From Gammaproteobacteria bacterium (GTDB lineage Bacteria > Pseudomonadota > Gammaproteobacteria > Pseudomonadales > Pseudohongiellaceae): DNA of 64,000 nucleotides. Within the stretch, counting starts at the first letter, position 1. Every line of letters begins with the position of its first letter. Of this stretch, positions 52,259 to 60,479 are shown piece by piece. The position numbers were made by a program, and so were the translations under genes. Location: assembly GCA_041395725.1 (NCBI GenBank), contig JAWKZW010000001.1, forward strand, positions 2,666,001-2,730,000. The letters run 5' to 3'. The notes under the pieces were generated by a model. That model saw nothing but the letters and a program-made list of their open reading frames with translations, ran no database searches and was not told the DNA's origin.

Positions 52259-53614
52259 TTACTGTGCAGTTGCCGTTCCCAGCTGGTTCTCGGCACTGGC
52301 AGAAACCTGTGATTTTGTCGGTCCAAAAATAGCGATAAGATAAACCGCTGCCGCCACAGCCACTACAATTCCCGCACCCAATCGCATGTAGTAAAACAAT
52401 TGCAGCTGATCCTGGACCTCCATGTAGTTCATGCCCATAACGCGCTGTAAATGTGTTTGTACCACCCCTGCAAAAGTCAGCGTAAAGGTCATGAAGCACA
52501 TGGCCGATGTCATTAGCCAGAAACTCCACATGTTAAGGATCTGGCTATAGGGCTGAACCCGTCGAAGTTGCGGCATGGCGTAGGTGATGATTGCCAGCAC
52601 CGTCATGACATAGGCGCCAAAGAATGCGAGGTGACCGTGGGCCGCCGTTACCTGTGTGCCGTGGCTGTAGTAGTTGACGAACGACAAAGTATGCATAAAA
52701 CCCCACACGCCTGCTCCAAAGAACGCGAGTGTGGCACTGCCGAGGGTCCATAACATGGCAGCTTTGTTGGGATGGTTACGCCGGCCTTTCCAGAACATAA
52801 AAAAGGCGAACATCACCATGGCGAAGAACGGAAGGACTTCCAGCGTCGAAAATATACTGCCCAGCGGCTGCCAATACCCGGGAGCGCCAATCCAGTAGTA
52901 ATGGTGCCCGGTTCCGAGCAAACCCGAGAACAGTGCCAGACCAATAATAACGTAGAGCCATTTTTCGATGATTTCCCGATCCACTCCGGTCATTTTTATC
53001 AACAGGTAAGCCAGGAGAGAGGCCATGATCAACTCCCACACGCCTTCTACCCACAGGTGCACGACCCACCACCAGTAGAGCTTGTCGACGGCGAGGTTAC
53101 CTGGGTTGACGAAGGCGAACAACCAGAACACCGCCGCCAGCCAAAGCCCCAGCATCAAGATCAGATTGATGGCTGTTTTCCGACCTTTAGCAAGGGTCAT
53201 GCTGGTATTGTAGAGAAACATCAGGAATGAAACGGTGATCAGAATCTTGCACCACAACGGCTGTTCCAGAAATTCCCTGCCCTCGTGAATTCCCAGCTGG
53301 TAACTGAGCAGCGCTCCAGCACCTGCCACTGCGAAGATCGCCAACTGCAGATAGGCGATCATCGGGCTGTGAATCTCCGTTTCCGCCTCCTCCGGCATCA
53401 GGTAATAGGTACTCCCCATGAATCCCAGCAGCAACCAGACGATTAGCAGATTGGTGTGACTCATCCGCATGATATGAAATGGCATTGCCTCCGACAGGAA
53501 TTCGGGCATGACGTACACTGTGGCCGCCATAATTCCAAACACGATCTGCAGAGTGAAGAGAGCCATCGCCACCACAAAAAACGGTAAGGCCACCCATTGT
53601 GTTTCATATTTCAT
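52259..53614 (-). CDS. norB: Nitric oxide reductase large subunit NorB (451 aa)
   Basis: Twelve membrane spans and the ligands of the heme-copper oxidase family: His in MRMSHTNLLIV, WVVHLWVEGVWELI (His with the Glu that binds FeB), GHHYYWIGAPG (His pair), and AAHGHLAFFGAYVM (heme His). It reduces NO to N2O in the membrane. It has no quinol-oxidase extension, so it is the cNOR type needing NorC. It is 51 bases after norC. Confidence 0.95.
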   Translation of the reverse strand: MKYETQWVALPFFVVAMALFTLQIVFGIMAATVYVMPEFLSEAMPFHIMRMSHTNLLIVWLLLGFMGSTYYLMPEEAETEIHSPMIAYLQLAIFAVAGAGALLSYQLGIHEGREFLEQPLWCKILITVSFLMFLYNTSMTLAKGRKTAINLILMLGLWLAAVFWLFAFVNPGNLAVDKLYWWWVVHLWVEGVWELIMASLLAYLLIKMTGVDREIIEKWLYVIIGLALFSGLLGTGHHYYWIGAPGYWQPLGSIFSTLEVLPFFAMVMFAFFMFWKGRRNHPNKAAMLWTLGSATLAFFGAGVWGFMHTLSFVNYYSHGTQVTAAHGHLAFFGAYVMTVLAIITYAMPQLRRVQPYSQILNMWSFWLMTSAMCFMTFTLTFAGVVQTHLQRVMGMNYMEVQDQLQLFYYMRLGAGIVVAVAAAVYLIAIFGPTKSQVSASAENQLGTATAQ

Positions 53615-53665
53615 CGATACGATCCTCTGACAGTAAACTTAAGGCGTTGCCTATTGAATGAGTTG

Positions 53666-54118
53666 TTAACCCGCATTATTGGGCGGCCAATTCTGCGTAT
53701 TGATTGAGTCGGTCCATTGGAGAAAATCCACCAGTGAATCCAGTTGTTCTTCGCTGAGATCAAACTTGGGCATCACGCGGCGACCAGGTACGTTGAGTGG
53801 CTGGGCGCGAATCCAGCCCTTCAGTCCGGCGCGCGCATTGTCAGGGTTGTCGCGACCACCATAACGGGTCCAGACATTGCCTAACTCCGGCGCAAAATAA
53901 GCCCCCTCGCCAAGAATGGTGTGGCAGTTGATACAGCTGTTTTCTTCCCAGACATGTTTACCCTGCCTCACGCTGTCGGTGAGAGCTTCCTCGTCAGTGG
54001 AGACGTTCTTCATATACCAGTGGGTATGCGCGGTCAGTCCGGCAAAAACAAGAAAGAAGAATAGCGAGCCGCCATAGAATATATTGCGTGCCGCTGATCT
54101 GGTGAGCACTTCGGCCAT
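53666..54118 (-). CDS. norC: Nitric oxide reductase cytochrome c subunit NorC (150 aa)
   Basis: One N-terminal membrane span (FYGGSLFFFLVFAGLTAH), then the heme c site CINCH (62-66) and the axial Met in RRVMPKFDLSE. NorC passes electrons to NorB. It is the first gene of norCBQD; the operator sites at 54202-54250 lie between it and nsrR. Confidence 0.95.
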   Translation of the reverse strand: MAEVLTRSAARNIFYGGSLFFFLVFAGLTAHTHWYMKNVSTDEEALTDSVRQGKHVWEENSCINCHTILGEGAYFAPELGNVWTRYGGRDNPDNARAGLKGWIRAQPLNVPGRRVMPKFDLSEEQLDSLVDFLQWTDSINTQNWPPNNAG

Positions 54119-54201
54119 TGGGTCTCTCCCCGAATTAAATAGATAAAGTGTAGTACGTTATGCCGGATATGGCCGGTTCGCGAAAATGTATATTATGCAT
54201 T

Positions 54202-54224
54202 AAGGTGCATTTTATACGCATCTT
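54202..54224. promoter_or_regulatory. NsrR-type operator 1
   Basis: AAGGTGCATTTTATACGCAT, continuing CTT (23 bp), matches the NsrR consensus AAGATGYATTT-N-AAATRCATCTT at 20 or so positions, with the dyad kept. Confidence 0.75.
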
Positions 54225-54227
54225 CTA

Positions 54228-54250
54228 AAGATGCAAACATTATCCATCTT
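54228..54250. promoter_or_regulatory. NsrR-type operator 2
   Basis: AAGATGCAAACATTATCCAT, continuing CTT (23 bp), keeps AAGATGCA and CATCTT arms. It is three bases from operator 1 and lies just before a -10-like TATACT (54255-54260) for nsrR, so NsrR could control both its own gene and norC. Confidence 0.75.
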
Positions 54251-54289
54251 TATGTATACTGACTGGCCAACCGCCACGCGGACCTGCCA

Positions 54290-54727
54290 ATGCGCCTGAC
54301 CACCTTCACCGATTATTCCCTGCGGGTACTTATCTACCTGGCACTCAAGGGCGAGGAAAATACCACCATTGCCGAGATTTCCGAGGTCTATGGGATATCG
54401 AAGAATCATCTCATGAAGGTGGTCCAGGAACTGAGCCAGAAGGGCTATCTGGTAGCCTCGCGCGGGAAAAATGGTGGTCTGCGCCTGAGCACCGATCCGG
54501 CGCAGATCAACATCGGACAGTTGGTTAGATCGATGGAGAGCGACCTCGCACTCACGGAATGCCTCGGGCGGAATAATCACTGCGTTCTGACCCCTGCCTG
54601 TGCACTACAGACTATGTTAACGGAGGCGTTGGACGCTTTTTTTGTGGTGCTTGACGGGTACAATCTGGCCGACATTGTGAAGGGGCGAAGGCGCGAGCGA
54701 CTGGTGGATTTACTGAACATTGCGTGA
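54290..54727 (+). CDS. nsrR: NsrR, Rrf2-family NO-sensing repressor (145 aa)
   Basis: A winged helix at the N-terminus (MRLTTFTDYSLRVLIYLALK, with ISKNHLMKVVQELSQKGYL) and three cysteines, Cys91, Cys98 and Cys104 in ECLGRNNHCVLTPACAL, for an iron-sulfur cluster. NsrR releases DNA when NO attacks the cluster. It is divergent from norC with two matching operators between them. Confidence 0.9.
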   Translation: MRLTTFTDYSLRVLIYLALKGEENTTIAEISEVYGISKNHLMKVVQELSQKGYLVASRGKNGGLRLSTDPAQINIGQLVRSMESDLALTECLGRNNHCVLTPACALQTMLTEALDAFFVVLDGYNLADIVKGRRRERLVDLLNIA

Positions 54728-54812
54728 ACTCGCGTTGGGACGGGCGCCGCGCGGCAGGGCTGGGCACAAACCTTTCATTGCAACTTCCCCGACTGTAGGG
54801 AGAGGCAAGCGG

Positions 54813-55346
54813 ATGACAAAGGAAATCAATTCGGATATCAAACCTGGGCCGCCGCTGAGCTCCCCGCCCTGCTCCATGCATGAGGTTGATCCCGCCTATA
54901 TGGGGCTCACTGGGCGCAGCGGCCGGGCGGAAACGCTGGGCGGTGCTGAGCTGGCTCGCCTGGGCGCGGCCGTGCTGTCCGACATTCCGGATGCGGTGGT
55001 GTTTTCGGATCGCGAAGGACTGATTCGCTTTTGGAATGCCAGTGCTGAACGAATATTTGGCTTTTCGCACGCGGAAGCCATGGGCGAATCACTGGATATC
55101 ATCATTCCGGAACGGCTCCGACAGCGCCACTGGGATGGGTACTACCGAATGATGCAGTCCGGCAAGGCGCAGCACCCGGCGGATGAACTGCTGGCAGTGC
55201 CAGCCCTCAGCAAATCCGGCGAACCTTTATCAATCCAGTTTACGGTTGCCCCGGTAAAAAATACGGAGGGAGCGCTGGTCGGCATAGTGGCAGTGATGCG
55301 TGATGTCACCGCGACTTATGCGGAACTCAGACACCTGCGGCGATGA
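54813..55346 (+). CDS. PAS-domain protein (177 aa)
   Basis: One PAS domain spans about residues 50-165: IPDAVVFSDREGLIRFWNAS, then RIFGFSHAEAMGESLDIIIP and TVAPVKNTEGALVGIVAVMR. There is no output domain, so it may work as a sensor partner. The preferred start is ATG 54813 with GGGAGAGG upstream. It lies 85 bases after nsrR, and similar PAS proteins are found beside nor genes. The ligand is unknown. Confidence 0.75.
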   Translation: MTKEINSDIKPGPPLSSPPCSMHEVDPAYMGLTGRSGRAETLGGAELARLGAAVLSDIPDAVVFSDREGLIRFWNASAERIFGFSHAEAMGESLDIIIPERLRQRHWDGYYRMMQSGKAQHPADELLAVPALSKSGEPLSIQFTVAPVKNTEGALVGIVAVMRDVTATYAELRHLRR

Positions 55347-55462
55347 CACCGCCCGAAACCTGTGCGAGATCAACAGTTCTCGCCATGTGTGCTTTACAAT
55401 AAGCGAAATAATTCGGGTGCATAACCGTGAATAAAAATCGATCCCCCCGGGCTCCCCTGGCC
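55347..55462 (+). other. Possible stump of a gene cut by IS91
   Basis: GTGAATAAAAATCG near 55427 opens a frame that runs into the IS91 end at 55463. No family can be seen in so short a stretch. Confidence 0.2.
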
Positions 55463-55659
55463 AGGCATAGGACATATTAACGGCCTATCGAGAGTAGACA
55501 TCCTCGCTGATTGTGCTGCCCGGACCTGCAGACCTGTCGAAGTTTCCATCTATTGACCCGAAAATCCTGTTCGCGGCGTTGGACATACCATTCCTATCTG
55601 GTCAATCCTGAACGAGCGCGCGCAACCGCTCGTGCCATGCGGTTTCCCTGGCTTCCTTG

Positions 55660-57180
55660 CTAGTGGGGTGCTGTTGGTCTGGAATCCTTCCCAGCGAAAA
55701 GCGGCAATGTCCCAGGTGGCGCTCTGGTCGGTGGCACCAGCAATGGCCGAGTCGGTGTTTCCTGTTCTTTCTGGCGCAGGTGATCCAGGATCCGGTCGAT
55801 GACGTCCTGGTCCTCGATACAGGCGATGACCCTGGCAGATCCGCCGCAGCGGCTGCAGACCTCGATGTCGATACTGAACACATGTTTTAGGCGCTGGGCC
55901 CAGGTCATGGCGGTATGGCGCTCGGCGGGTGTGCGGACTTCTGCGTTGGAGATAGACTTGATGCCTTTCCCAGGCCTGGCTGGCGTGACCAGCCCACGCC
56001 AGCGGTGGTTTGGAGCGAGAACGCCATGGTAGCGGGTGAGGTTGACCCTCGGCTTCGGCACCAGTGCCGCCAAACGGGCAACGAAATCCACCGGCTCGAA
56101 GGCCACCTGGGTCGTTCCATCCCGGTACGGAGTTTTCAGCGTGTAGACCACCTTTCCCGTGGAGCTCAGTGACAGGCGGGGAACAGCCACGGCCGGGCGG
56201 GATATATAGCGGCACAGCCTCTCACGTTTTTCTTTTTGATGCCCTTCGCAACTCACACCGGCATGCATGGAGAATCCGTTGGCCTTGGCGACCCGCTCCA
56301 AACCAGGATCAGGTCGCTCCAGCGGGCGGATAGTGCGGATCATGAACGCTTTCTGGCCTTGCTGTGAGCCAACGGCTATGCGGTAGGAGATGGAACTGCC
56401 CAGGATCTGTGGCATGGCATCGGTATCCTCGGCGGGGTCGAGGTCCAGCCAGGCACTCTCGGTGTCCTGTTCCAGCATGCCCTGGCGCTCGAGGCAGCGG
56501 CCTACGCGTTGGCTGATCAGTTGAACCAACTCCTCCAACTCGCCTTTGTCCGGTGCCTTGACGCGGCGAAATCGGGGTGGTCGATTGTCGCGATACACAT
56601 AGACGCCATCCAGAAACAGGATGTGGAAATGTATGTTGAGGTTCAGGGCGGAACCGAAGCGCTGGATTAGCGTTACTGCCCCGGTGGCGCCATCCCTGAG
56701 CGATAATCCGGCCTTGTGGATCAAGTGGGTGGAGATCGCCCGGTAAACGATGCCCAGCACCTTGCCCATGGCCTGGGGGTAGGCCGCAAACAGGTAGCGC
56801 AGGGGAAAGGGGAAGCTGATGACCCACTGGCGAAGCGGGACATCGGGAAATACCTCATCGGCCAGCAGGGCGGCGGTCTCGGCCATGCGGCGGGCGCCAC
56901 AACTGGGGCAGAACCCGCGTTTCTTGCAGGAAAAAGCTACCAGACGCTCGAAGTGGCATTTGTCGCAGCGCACCCGGAGAAAGCCGTGCTCTAGGCGACC
57001 GCACTTCAGGTAAGCCTCAAATTCCCGGTGGACATGTGCAGGTAGGGATTTACCCTGCTGGGCCAGTTGGTCCACAAGGGCGGGGTAGTGCGTTTCGACG
57101 AGCTGGTAGAGTAGTGTCTGCTCGGGTAGATGGCGTTCGTAAGCGGTTTTGCCAAGGCCATCCCTGCCTTGTGCCAACAT
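55660..57180 (-). CDS. tnpA: IS91-family rolling-circle transposase (506 aa)
   Basis: The start MLAQGRDGLGKTAYERHLPE at 57180 gives a full N-terminal zinc-binding part: CDKCHFERLVAFSCKKRGFC and CPSCGARRMAE. The HUH motif HFH lies in NLNIHFHILFLDGVY, the probable catalytic Tyr in RERLCRYISRP, and the second Cys pair in CSRCGGSARVIACIE. HUH transposases of this class nick single strands and can carry neighbouring DNA. Its 3' two-thirds is identical to the truncated copy at 45 kb. Confidence 0.9.
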   Translation of the reverse strand: MLAQGRDGLGKTAYERHLPEQTLLYQLVETHYPALVDQLAQQGKSLPAHVHREFEAYLKCGRLEHGFLRVRCDKCHFERLVAFSCKKRGFCPSCGARRMAETAALLADEVFPDVPLRQWVISFPFPLRYLFAAYPQAMGKVLGIVYRAISTHLIHKAGLSLRDGATGAVTLIQRFGSALNLNIHFHILFLDGVYVYRDNRPPRFRRVKAPDKGELEELVQLISQRVGRCLERQGMLEQDTESAWLDLDPAEDTDAMPQILGSSISYRIAVGSQQGQKAFMIRTIRPLERPDPGLERVAKANGFSMHAGVSCEGHQKEKRERLCRYISRPAVAVPRLSLSSTGKVVYTLKTPYRDGTTQVAFEPVDFVARLAALVPKPRVNLTRYHGVLAPNHRWRGLVTPARPGKGIKSISNAEVRTPAERHTAMTWAQRLKHVFSIDIEVCSRCGGSARVIACIEDQDVIDRILDHLRQKEQETPTRPLLVPPTRAPPGTLPLFAGKDSRPTAPH

Positions 57181-57332
57181 GGTGGTTCCGCCTTGGAGAC
57201 CAGGAAGACCGAACAAACCAGCCTGTATCGGGAGGCCGGATAATGCCACATCAGAAGTGGCCTCCGAGCCTGTCGCGATTCATCCAATGCGGTAGTTTAC
57301 CGAGGGGAAGAAGGCGTAAGACACTCGCTGCT

Positions 57333-57367
57333 CACGTCACTACAGAGCGAAAGCGGGTAGTGACGTG
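57333..57367. repeat. 10-bp perfect inverted repeat, possible IS91 end
   Basis: CACGTCACTA and TAGTGACGTG enclose 15 bases. It lies 150 bases upstream of the transposase start. Confidence 0.45.
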
Positions 57368-58148
57368 GGCGCCTCCGCTCTACGGCAATAATCTCAGTAC
57401 CGCATCTGCTAAATGCGTTTTCAGGCTTGGTTCCACTGGAACCACTGCATTAAGTAGCGAAATTTGTGAATACCCGTGTGCAAAAACCGCGCTCAATGTC
57501 GCTGAAGTGTCATTTTTCGACCGGGTCCTAACAATCAAAGCACCAGGTGTTCTATAAAAACCACAGCGGATGCGGATCGAATTCCCTGTGACACCCGTGT
57601 TACGTGTTCGTATAGTAGACCCACTAGACGCGGCCACTGCGGAAAAGTGGCAAGGATGACCCCACCTTGCGCAAGCGAAGGGGGTAGGCAGAGTCTCGTT
57701 GTTTTGGAATCTGCTGAACGCGTCACTCAGGGCCTATTTAGACGCAGCGGTCAGAAATGACCCGGCCCATCTTCGAAATATCGCGGTGCCGCATCATGTG
57801 GGTAGCGCTCATTCAAACCTCTCCCACTCGTTATGGGAATCTGTTCCAAAACCACTGTTGATAGTCGGGCGCTCATGCCCGGTTTGAACAACAGTCTCTT
57901 CAATCACGCAAACACACTGGCGGTCAGTGCGTTCTGCTCAACTTAAAAAGGAGAAATCCACCCCCAGCTTTTGACTGGATAACCGTTGGTTTGCACGGGC
58001 CAGTTTTCTTGCGAAAACACACCGTGCTGTTTATGGCCAGACACATTCAGGTCAATCGGGATTGGTGTCCCGTGATCGTACTGCTTCGGCAGGCCTGCGC
58101 AGCAATGTTGCCAGGTGATCAGAAACACTCACCTACGGATGCAACACT
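57368..58148. other. Long gene-poor region before the recombinase genes
   Basis: About 780 bases hold no supported gene. A nested inverted repeat at 57854-57895 (ACTGTTG/CAACAGT outside CGGGC/GCCCG) is the most marked structure; it may be a recombination or regulatory site. Confidence 0.4.
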
Positions 58149-59015
58149 ATGAGAGACCTGAACTACCAACTGAAATTGTTATGCAAACACAGTCACGAAG
58201 GCAGCTTCGAAACCCGGGTGGGCCGAGAGCGCCAGCTGAGCGCTATCGCCAACCAGTTACACGACTTGGGGTTCCGACAATTGAAGGCCACTTCTTTGAA
58301 ACAAAAGCATGTCCAGACCCTGGTGGACCTGTGGCTCAAACAAAACCTCTCCCCTGGCACCATCAAGAACCGGATGAGCTGTTTGCGCTGGTGGGCAGAG
58401 AAGGTGAACAAACGGGCTGTAGTAGCCGGCAGTAACGATTTCTATGGCATACCGGACCGGCAGTTTGTGTCCGAGCAGAGCAAGGCGAAAGACCTGGCCC
58501 AGGAGCAACTCGCTCAGGTCAAGGATGAACACGTTCGCATGAGCTTGCGCCTGCAACAGGCCTTTGGGCTAAGGCGGGAAGAAGCCTTAAAGATTCAGCC
58601 CCGCTGGGCGGACCGGGGCAAGCACCTGCATCTCAAGGCCCGCTGGACCAAGGGCGGGCGAGAACGCACAGTGCCCATTCGCACCATAGAGCAGCGAGCT
58701 TTACTGGAACAGGCAAAACAACTGGCCGGGTTGGGTTCTCTGATCCCCAGTGGCCGGCAGTACATCGAGCAGCTGAGAATCTACGAGCGCCACACTGCCA
58801 ATGCCGGGTTATCGAAAATGCATGGCCTGCGCCATGCCTATGCCCAGCAACGCTACCAGGAGCTCACGGGCTGGCCATCGCCCCATGCGGGTGGGCCTAC
58901 CAAAGGAAAACTCAGTGAGGCTCAAAGGCGAAGGGACCATGAGGCCCGCCTGACGATAAGCAAAGAGCTGGGCCATGTCAGAGAGCAGATCACTGCTGTC
59001 TACCTGGGGCGCTGA
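58149..59015 (+). CDS. Tyrosine recombinase of the phage-integrase N/Integrase_1 type (288 aa)
   Basis: An N-terminal SAM-like DNA-binding half (LKLLCKHSHEGSFETRVGRE) and a C-terminal catalytic half with Arg in GLRREEALKI, HGLRHAYAQ (HxxR) and LGHVREQITAVYLGR (His then Tyr). This type is common on integrative elements. It is probably not the att-adjacent integrase but a second recombinase of the island. A four-base gap separates it from the next gene. Confidence 0.8.
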   Translation: MRDLNYQLKLLCKHSHEGSFETRVGRERQLSAIANQLHDLGFRQLKATSLKQKHVQTLVDLWLKQNLSPGTIKNRMSCLRWWAEKVNKRAVVAGSNDFYGIPDRQFVSEQSKAKDLAQEQLAQVKDEHVRMSLRLQQAFGLRREEALKIQPRWADRGKHLHLKARWTKGGRERTVPIRTIEQRALLEQAKQLAGLGSLIPSGRQYIEQLRIYERHTANAGLSKMHGLRHAYAQQRYQELTGWPSPHAGGPTKGKLSEAQRRRDHEARLTISKELGHVREQITAVYLGR

Positions 59016-59018
59016 GAG

Positions 59019-59369
59019 ATGACTTCGATTCTTCCACGATTTATTCGTTTGCGTGATGCCCCCGGCTACTTAGGAATGGACAAGAACCGATTCAACCGGG
59101 AGGTTCGGATAAGCCTCACGGAAATTCCCATTGGCAAGCAGGGCATTGCCTTTGATCGGCTTGAAATGGACGCCTGGGCGGAGCACTATATGAAACGCTG
59201 TGGGTGTTCGCCAAAGCATAGAGGAGATTTCCTATGTCAAAGCGAATCCCGGGCCTCTACAAGAGAGGCACCCAGGGCATCTGGCACGTTGATAAACGCG
59301 TCAGGGGGTATGGCCGACTTCACGAGAGCACTGGAACAAGTGAGCTCGAGGAGGCGGAAAGGTACCTGA
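59019..59369 (+). CDS. Small HTH protein, excisionase/regulator-like (116 aa)
   Basis: IRLRDAPGYLGMDKNRFNRE is a MerR/AlpA-like helix-turn-helix start, followed by IPIGKQGIAFDRLEMDAWAE. The last 45 residues overlap the integrase gene in another frame (59234-59369), ending FTRALEQVSSRRRKGT; this ending resembles relatives I recall, so the overlap may be true. It probably controls excision. Confidence 0.65.
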   Translation: MTSILPRFIRLRDAPGYLGMDKNRFNREVRISLTEIPIGKQGIAFDRLEMDAWAEHYMKRCGCSPKHRGDFLCQSESRASTREAPRASGTLINASGGMADFTRALEQVSSRRRKGT

Positions 59370-60367
59370 TTAGACGATTGGAAGAGCTGCGCAAGGCGAC
59401 TGTTTATGGCATTCGACCTGAGCGCACTTTTCGGCAGGCGGCCACCAGGTTTTTGCTGGATTACCAGCATAAGCGCAGTATTGGCCGTTACGCACAATCC
59501 CTGAGAATTCTGGACCCGCATATAGGTGATCTGCCTTTGCGCCGGGTCCATCAGGGCACGCTGGAGTCGTTCATCCGGCACCGTCGGAAGCAGGGTATGA
59601 GAGCCAACACCATTAACCGCGATCTGGCGGTGGTGCGGCGAATTCTGACGCTTGCCGCCCGATTATGGCGGGATGACTCGGGTTTGACCTGGCTTGAAAC
59701 AGCCCCTTTGCTGCAGTTGCTTGACTGTGACGATGCCCGAAAGCCATATCCCCTATCATGGGACGAGCAGGCGAGGCTGTTTGCGCGCTTGCCGGAACAC
59801 TTAAGGGAAATGGCCTTGTTCAAGGTCAATACTGGAACGCGGGAACAGGAAGTGGTTTGTTTACGGTGGGATTGGGAAGTATCAATTCCGGAGCTGAAAA
59901 CCAGCGTCTTTGTTGTCCCGGGTGGCGGTGTTAAGAATGGGGAGGATCGACTGGTAGTGATGAATGCCGAAGCGCGGGCGGTGATCAATCGCCAACGTGG
60001 GAGGAACCCGGAATATGTTTTTACCTACTCGAAGGGTCAGCCTGTTGATCGCATAAATACCAAGGCGTGGCGCAGGGCGCGGGAGGAAGCTGGATTACCT
60101 CAGGCGCGGGTACATGATTTGAAGCATACCTTCGGTCGCCGGTTGCGGGCCAAAGGCGTCAGTCATGAAACCCGGCAGGTTCTCCTGGGCCATAAGAACG
60201 GCCAGATCACCACGCATTACTCCGCTGCAGAAATTGGGGAACTGATAGACGCGGTGGAGAAAGTGAGTTGGTCCGGTAGTTCAGCGCCGACGCTGACCTT
60301 GATTAAAAATGAAAACTCCCGCAAATCTCCCGCAGTTGGGAGACGGGAAAACGTAAAATTGGTTTGA
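59234..60367 (+). CDS. int: Site-specific tyrosine integrase of the island (377 aa)
   Basis: The N-terminal part (ESTGTSELEEAERYLIRRLE) binds arm sites; the SAM-like core-binding domain spans about 60-160. The catalytic set is Arg in TGTREQEVVCL, HDLKHTFGRRL (H-x-x-K/R-H), LLGHKNGQITTHYS (His and Tyr). GGAGA precedes ATG. The stop is 31 bases from the att core in tRNA-Met, the standard position. The 19-bp arm repeat lies within its last codons. Confidence 0.9.
   Translation: MSKRIPGLYKRGTQGIWHVDKRVRGYGRLHESTGTSELEEAERYLIRRLEELRKATVYGIRPERTFRQAATRFLLDYQHKRSIGRYAQSLRILDPHIGDLPLRRVHQGTLESFIRHRRKQGMRANTINRDLAVVRRILTLAARLWRDDSGLTWLETAPLLQLLDCDDARKPYPLSWDEQARLFARLPEHLREMALFKVNTGTREQEVVCLRWDWEVSIPELKTSVFVVPGGGVKNGEDRLVVMNAEARAVINRQRGRNPEYVFTYSKGQPVDRINTKAWRRAREEAGLPQARVHDLKHTFGRRLRAKGVSHETRQVLLGHKNGQITTHYSAAEIGELIDAVEKVSWSGSSAPTLTLIKNENSRKSPAVGRRENVKLV
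60317..60335. repeat. 19-bp repeat inside the right end (possible integrase arm site)
   Basis: Identical to 38528-38546; it codes for NSRKSPAV-like residues at the end of int. Confidence 0.55.
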
Positions 60368-60398
60368 TCGATTTGTAAGTTGCTGTTTTTGAAGGTAA

Positions 60399-60448
60399 AA
60401 AATGGTAGCTACGGGTGGACTTGAACCACCGACCCCAGCATTATGAAT
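60399..60448. repeat. Right attachment site (attR) within tRNA-Met
   Basis: Identical over 50 bases to the left copy; it contains the 3' 46 bases of the tRNA gene with CCA encoded. Confidence 0.85.
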
Positions 60449-60479
60449 GCTGTGCTCTAACCAGCTGAGCTACGTAGCC
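60403..60479 (-). tRNA. tRNA-Met (anticodon CAT), elongator type
   Basis: The minus strand reads GGCTACGTAGCTCAGCTGGT at the 5' end, anticodon loop TTCATAA, T arm GGTTCAAGTCC, and an encoded CCA. The acceptor stem GGCTACG/CGTAGCT (with G-U) and the A-box and B-box patterns are complete. Initiator tRNA would begin C-mismatch-A, so this is the elongator. Confidence 0.95.

Larger units (their letters stand above)
55463..57367 (-). mobile_element. IS91-family element, full transposase copy
   Basis: The left end (3' of the transposase) is ATAGGACATATTAACGGCCT near 55466, shared with the two other island copies. The right end is not fixed; a 10-bp hairpin at 57333-57367 is a candidate terminal structure. 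Rolling-circle transposition is known for the family. Confidence 0.75.
38384..60448. mobile_element. Integrative genomic island in tRNA-Met (about 22 kb)
   Basis: A perfect 50-bp direct repeat marks the ends: 38384-38433 and 60399-60448. The right copy is part of an intact tRNA-Met gene; the left one is its detached 3' part. A tyrosine integrase gene ends 31 bases from the right copy. Inside lie an AbiE-like pair, IS91-type elements, a LysR-pirin cluster, the nor module and nsrR, and two recombinase genes with an HTH gene. No conjugation genes are seen, so it is not self-transmissible by what is visible here. Confidence 0.85.
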
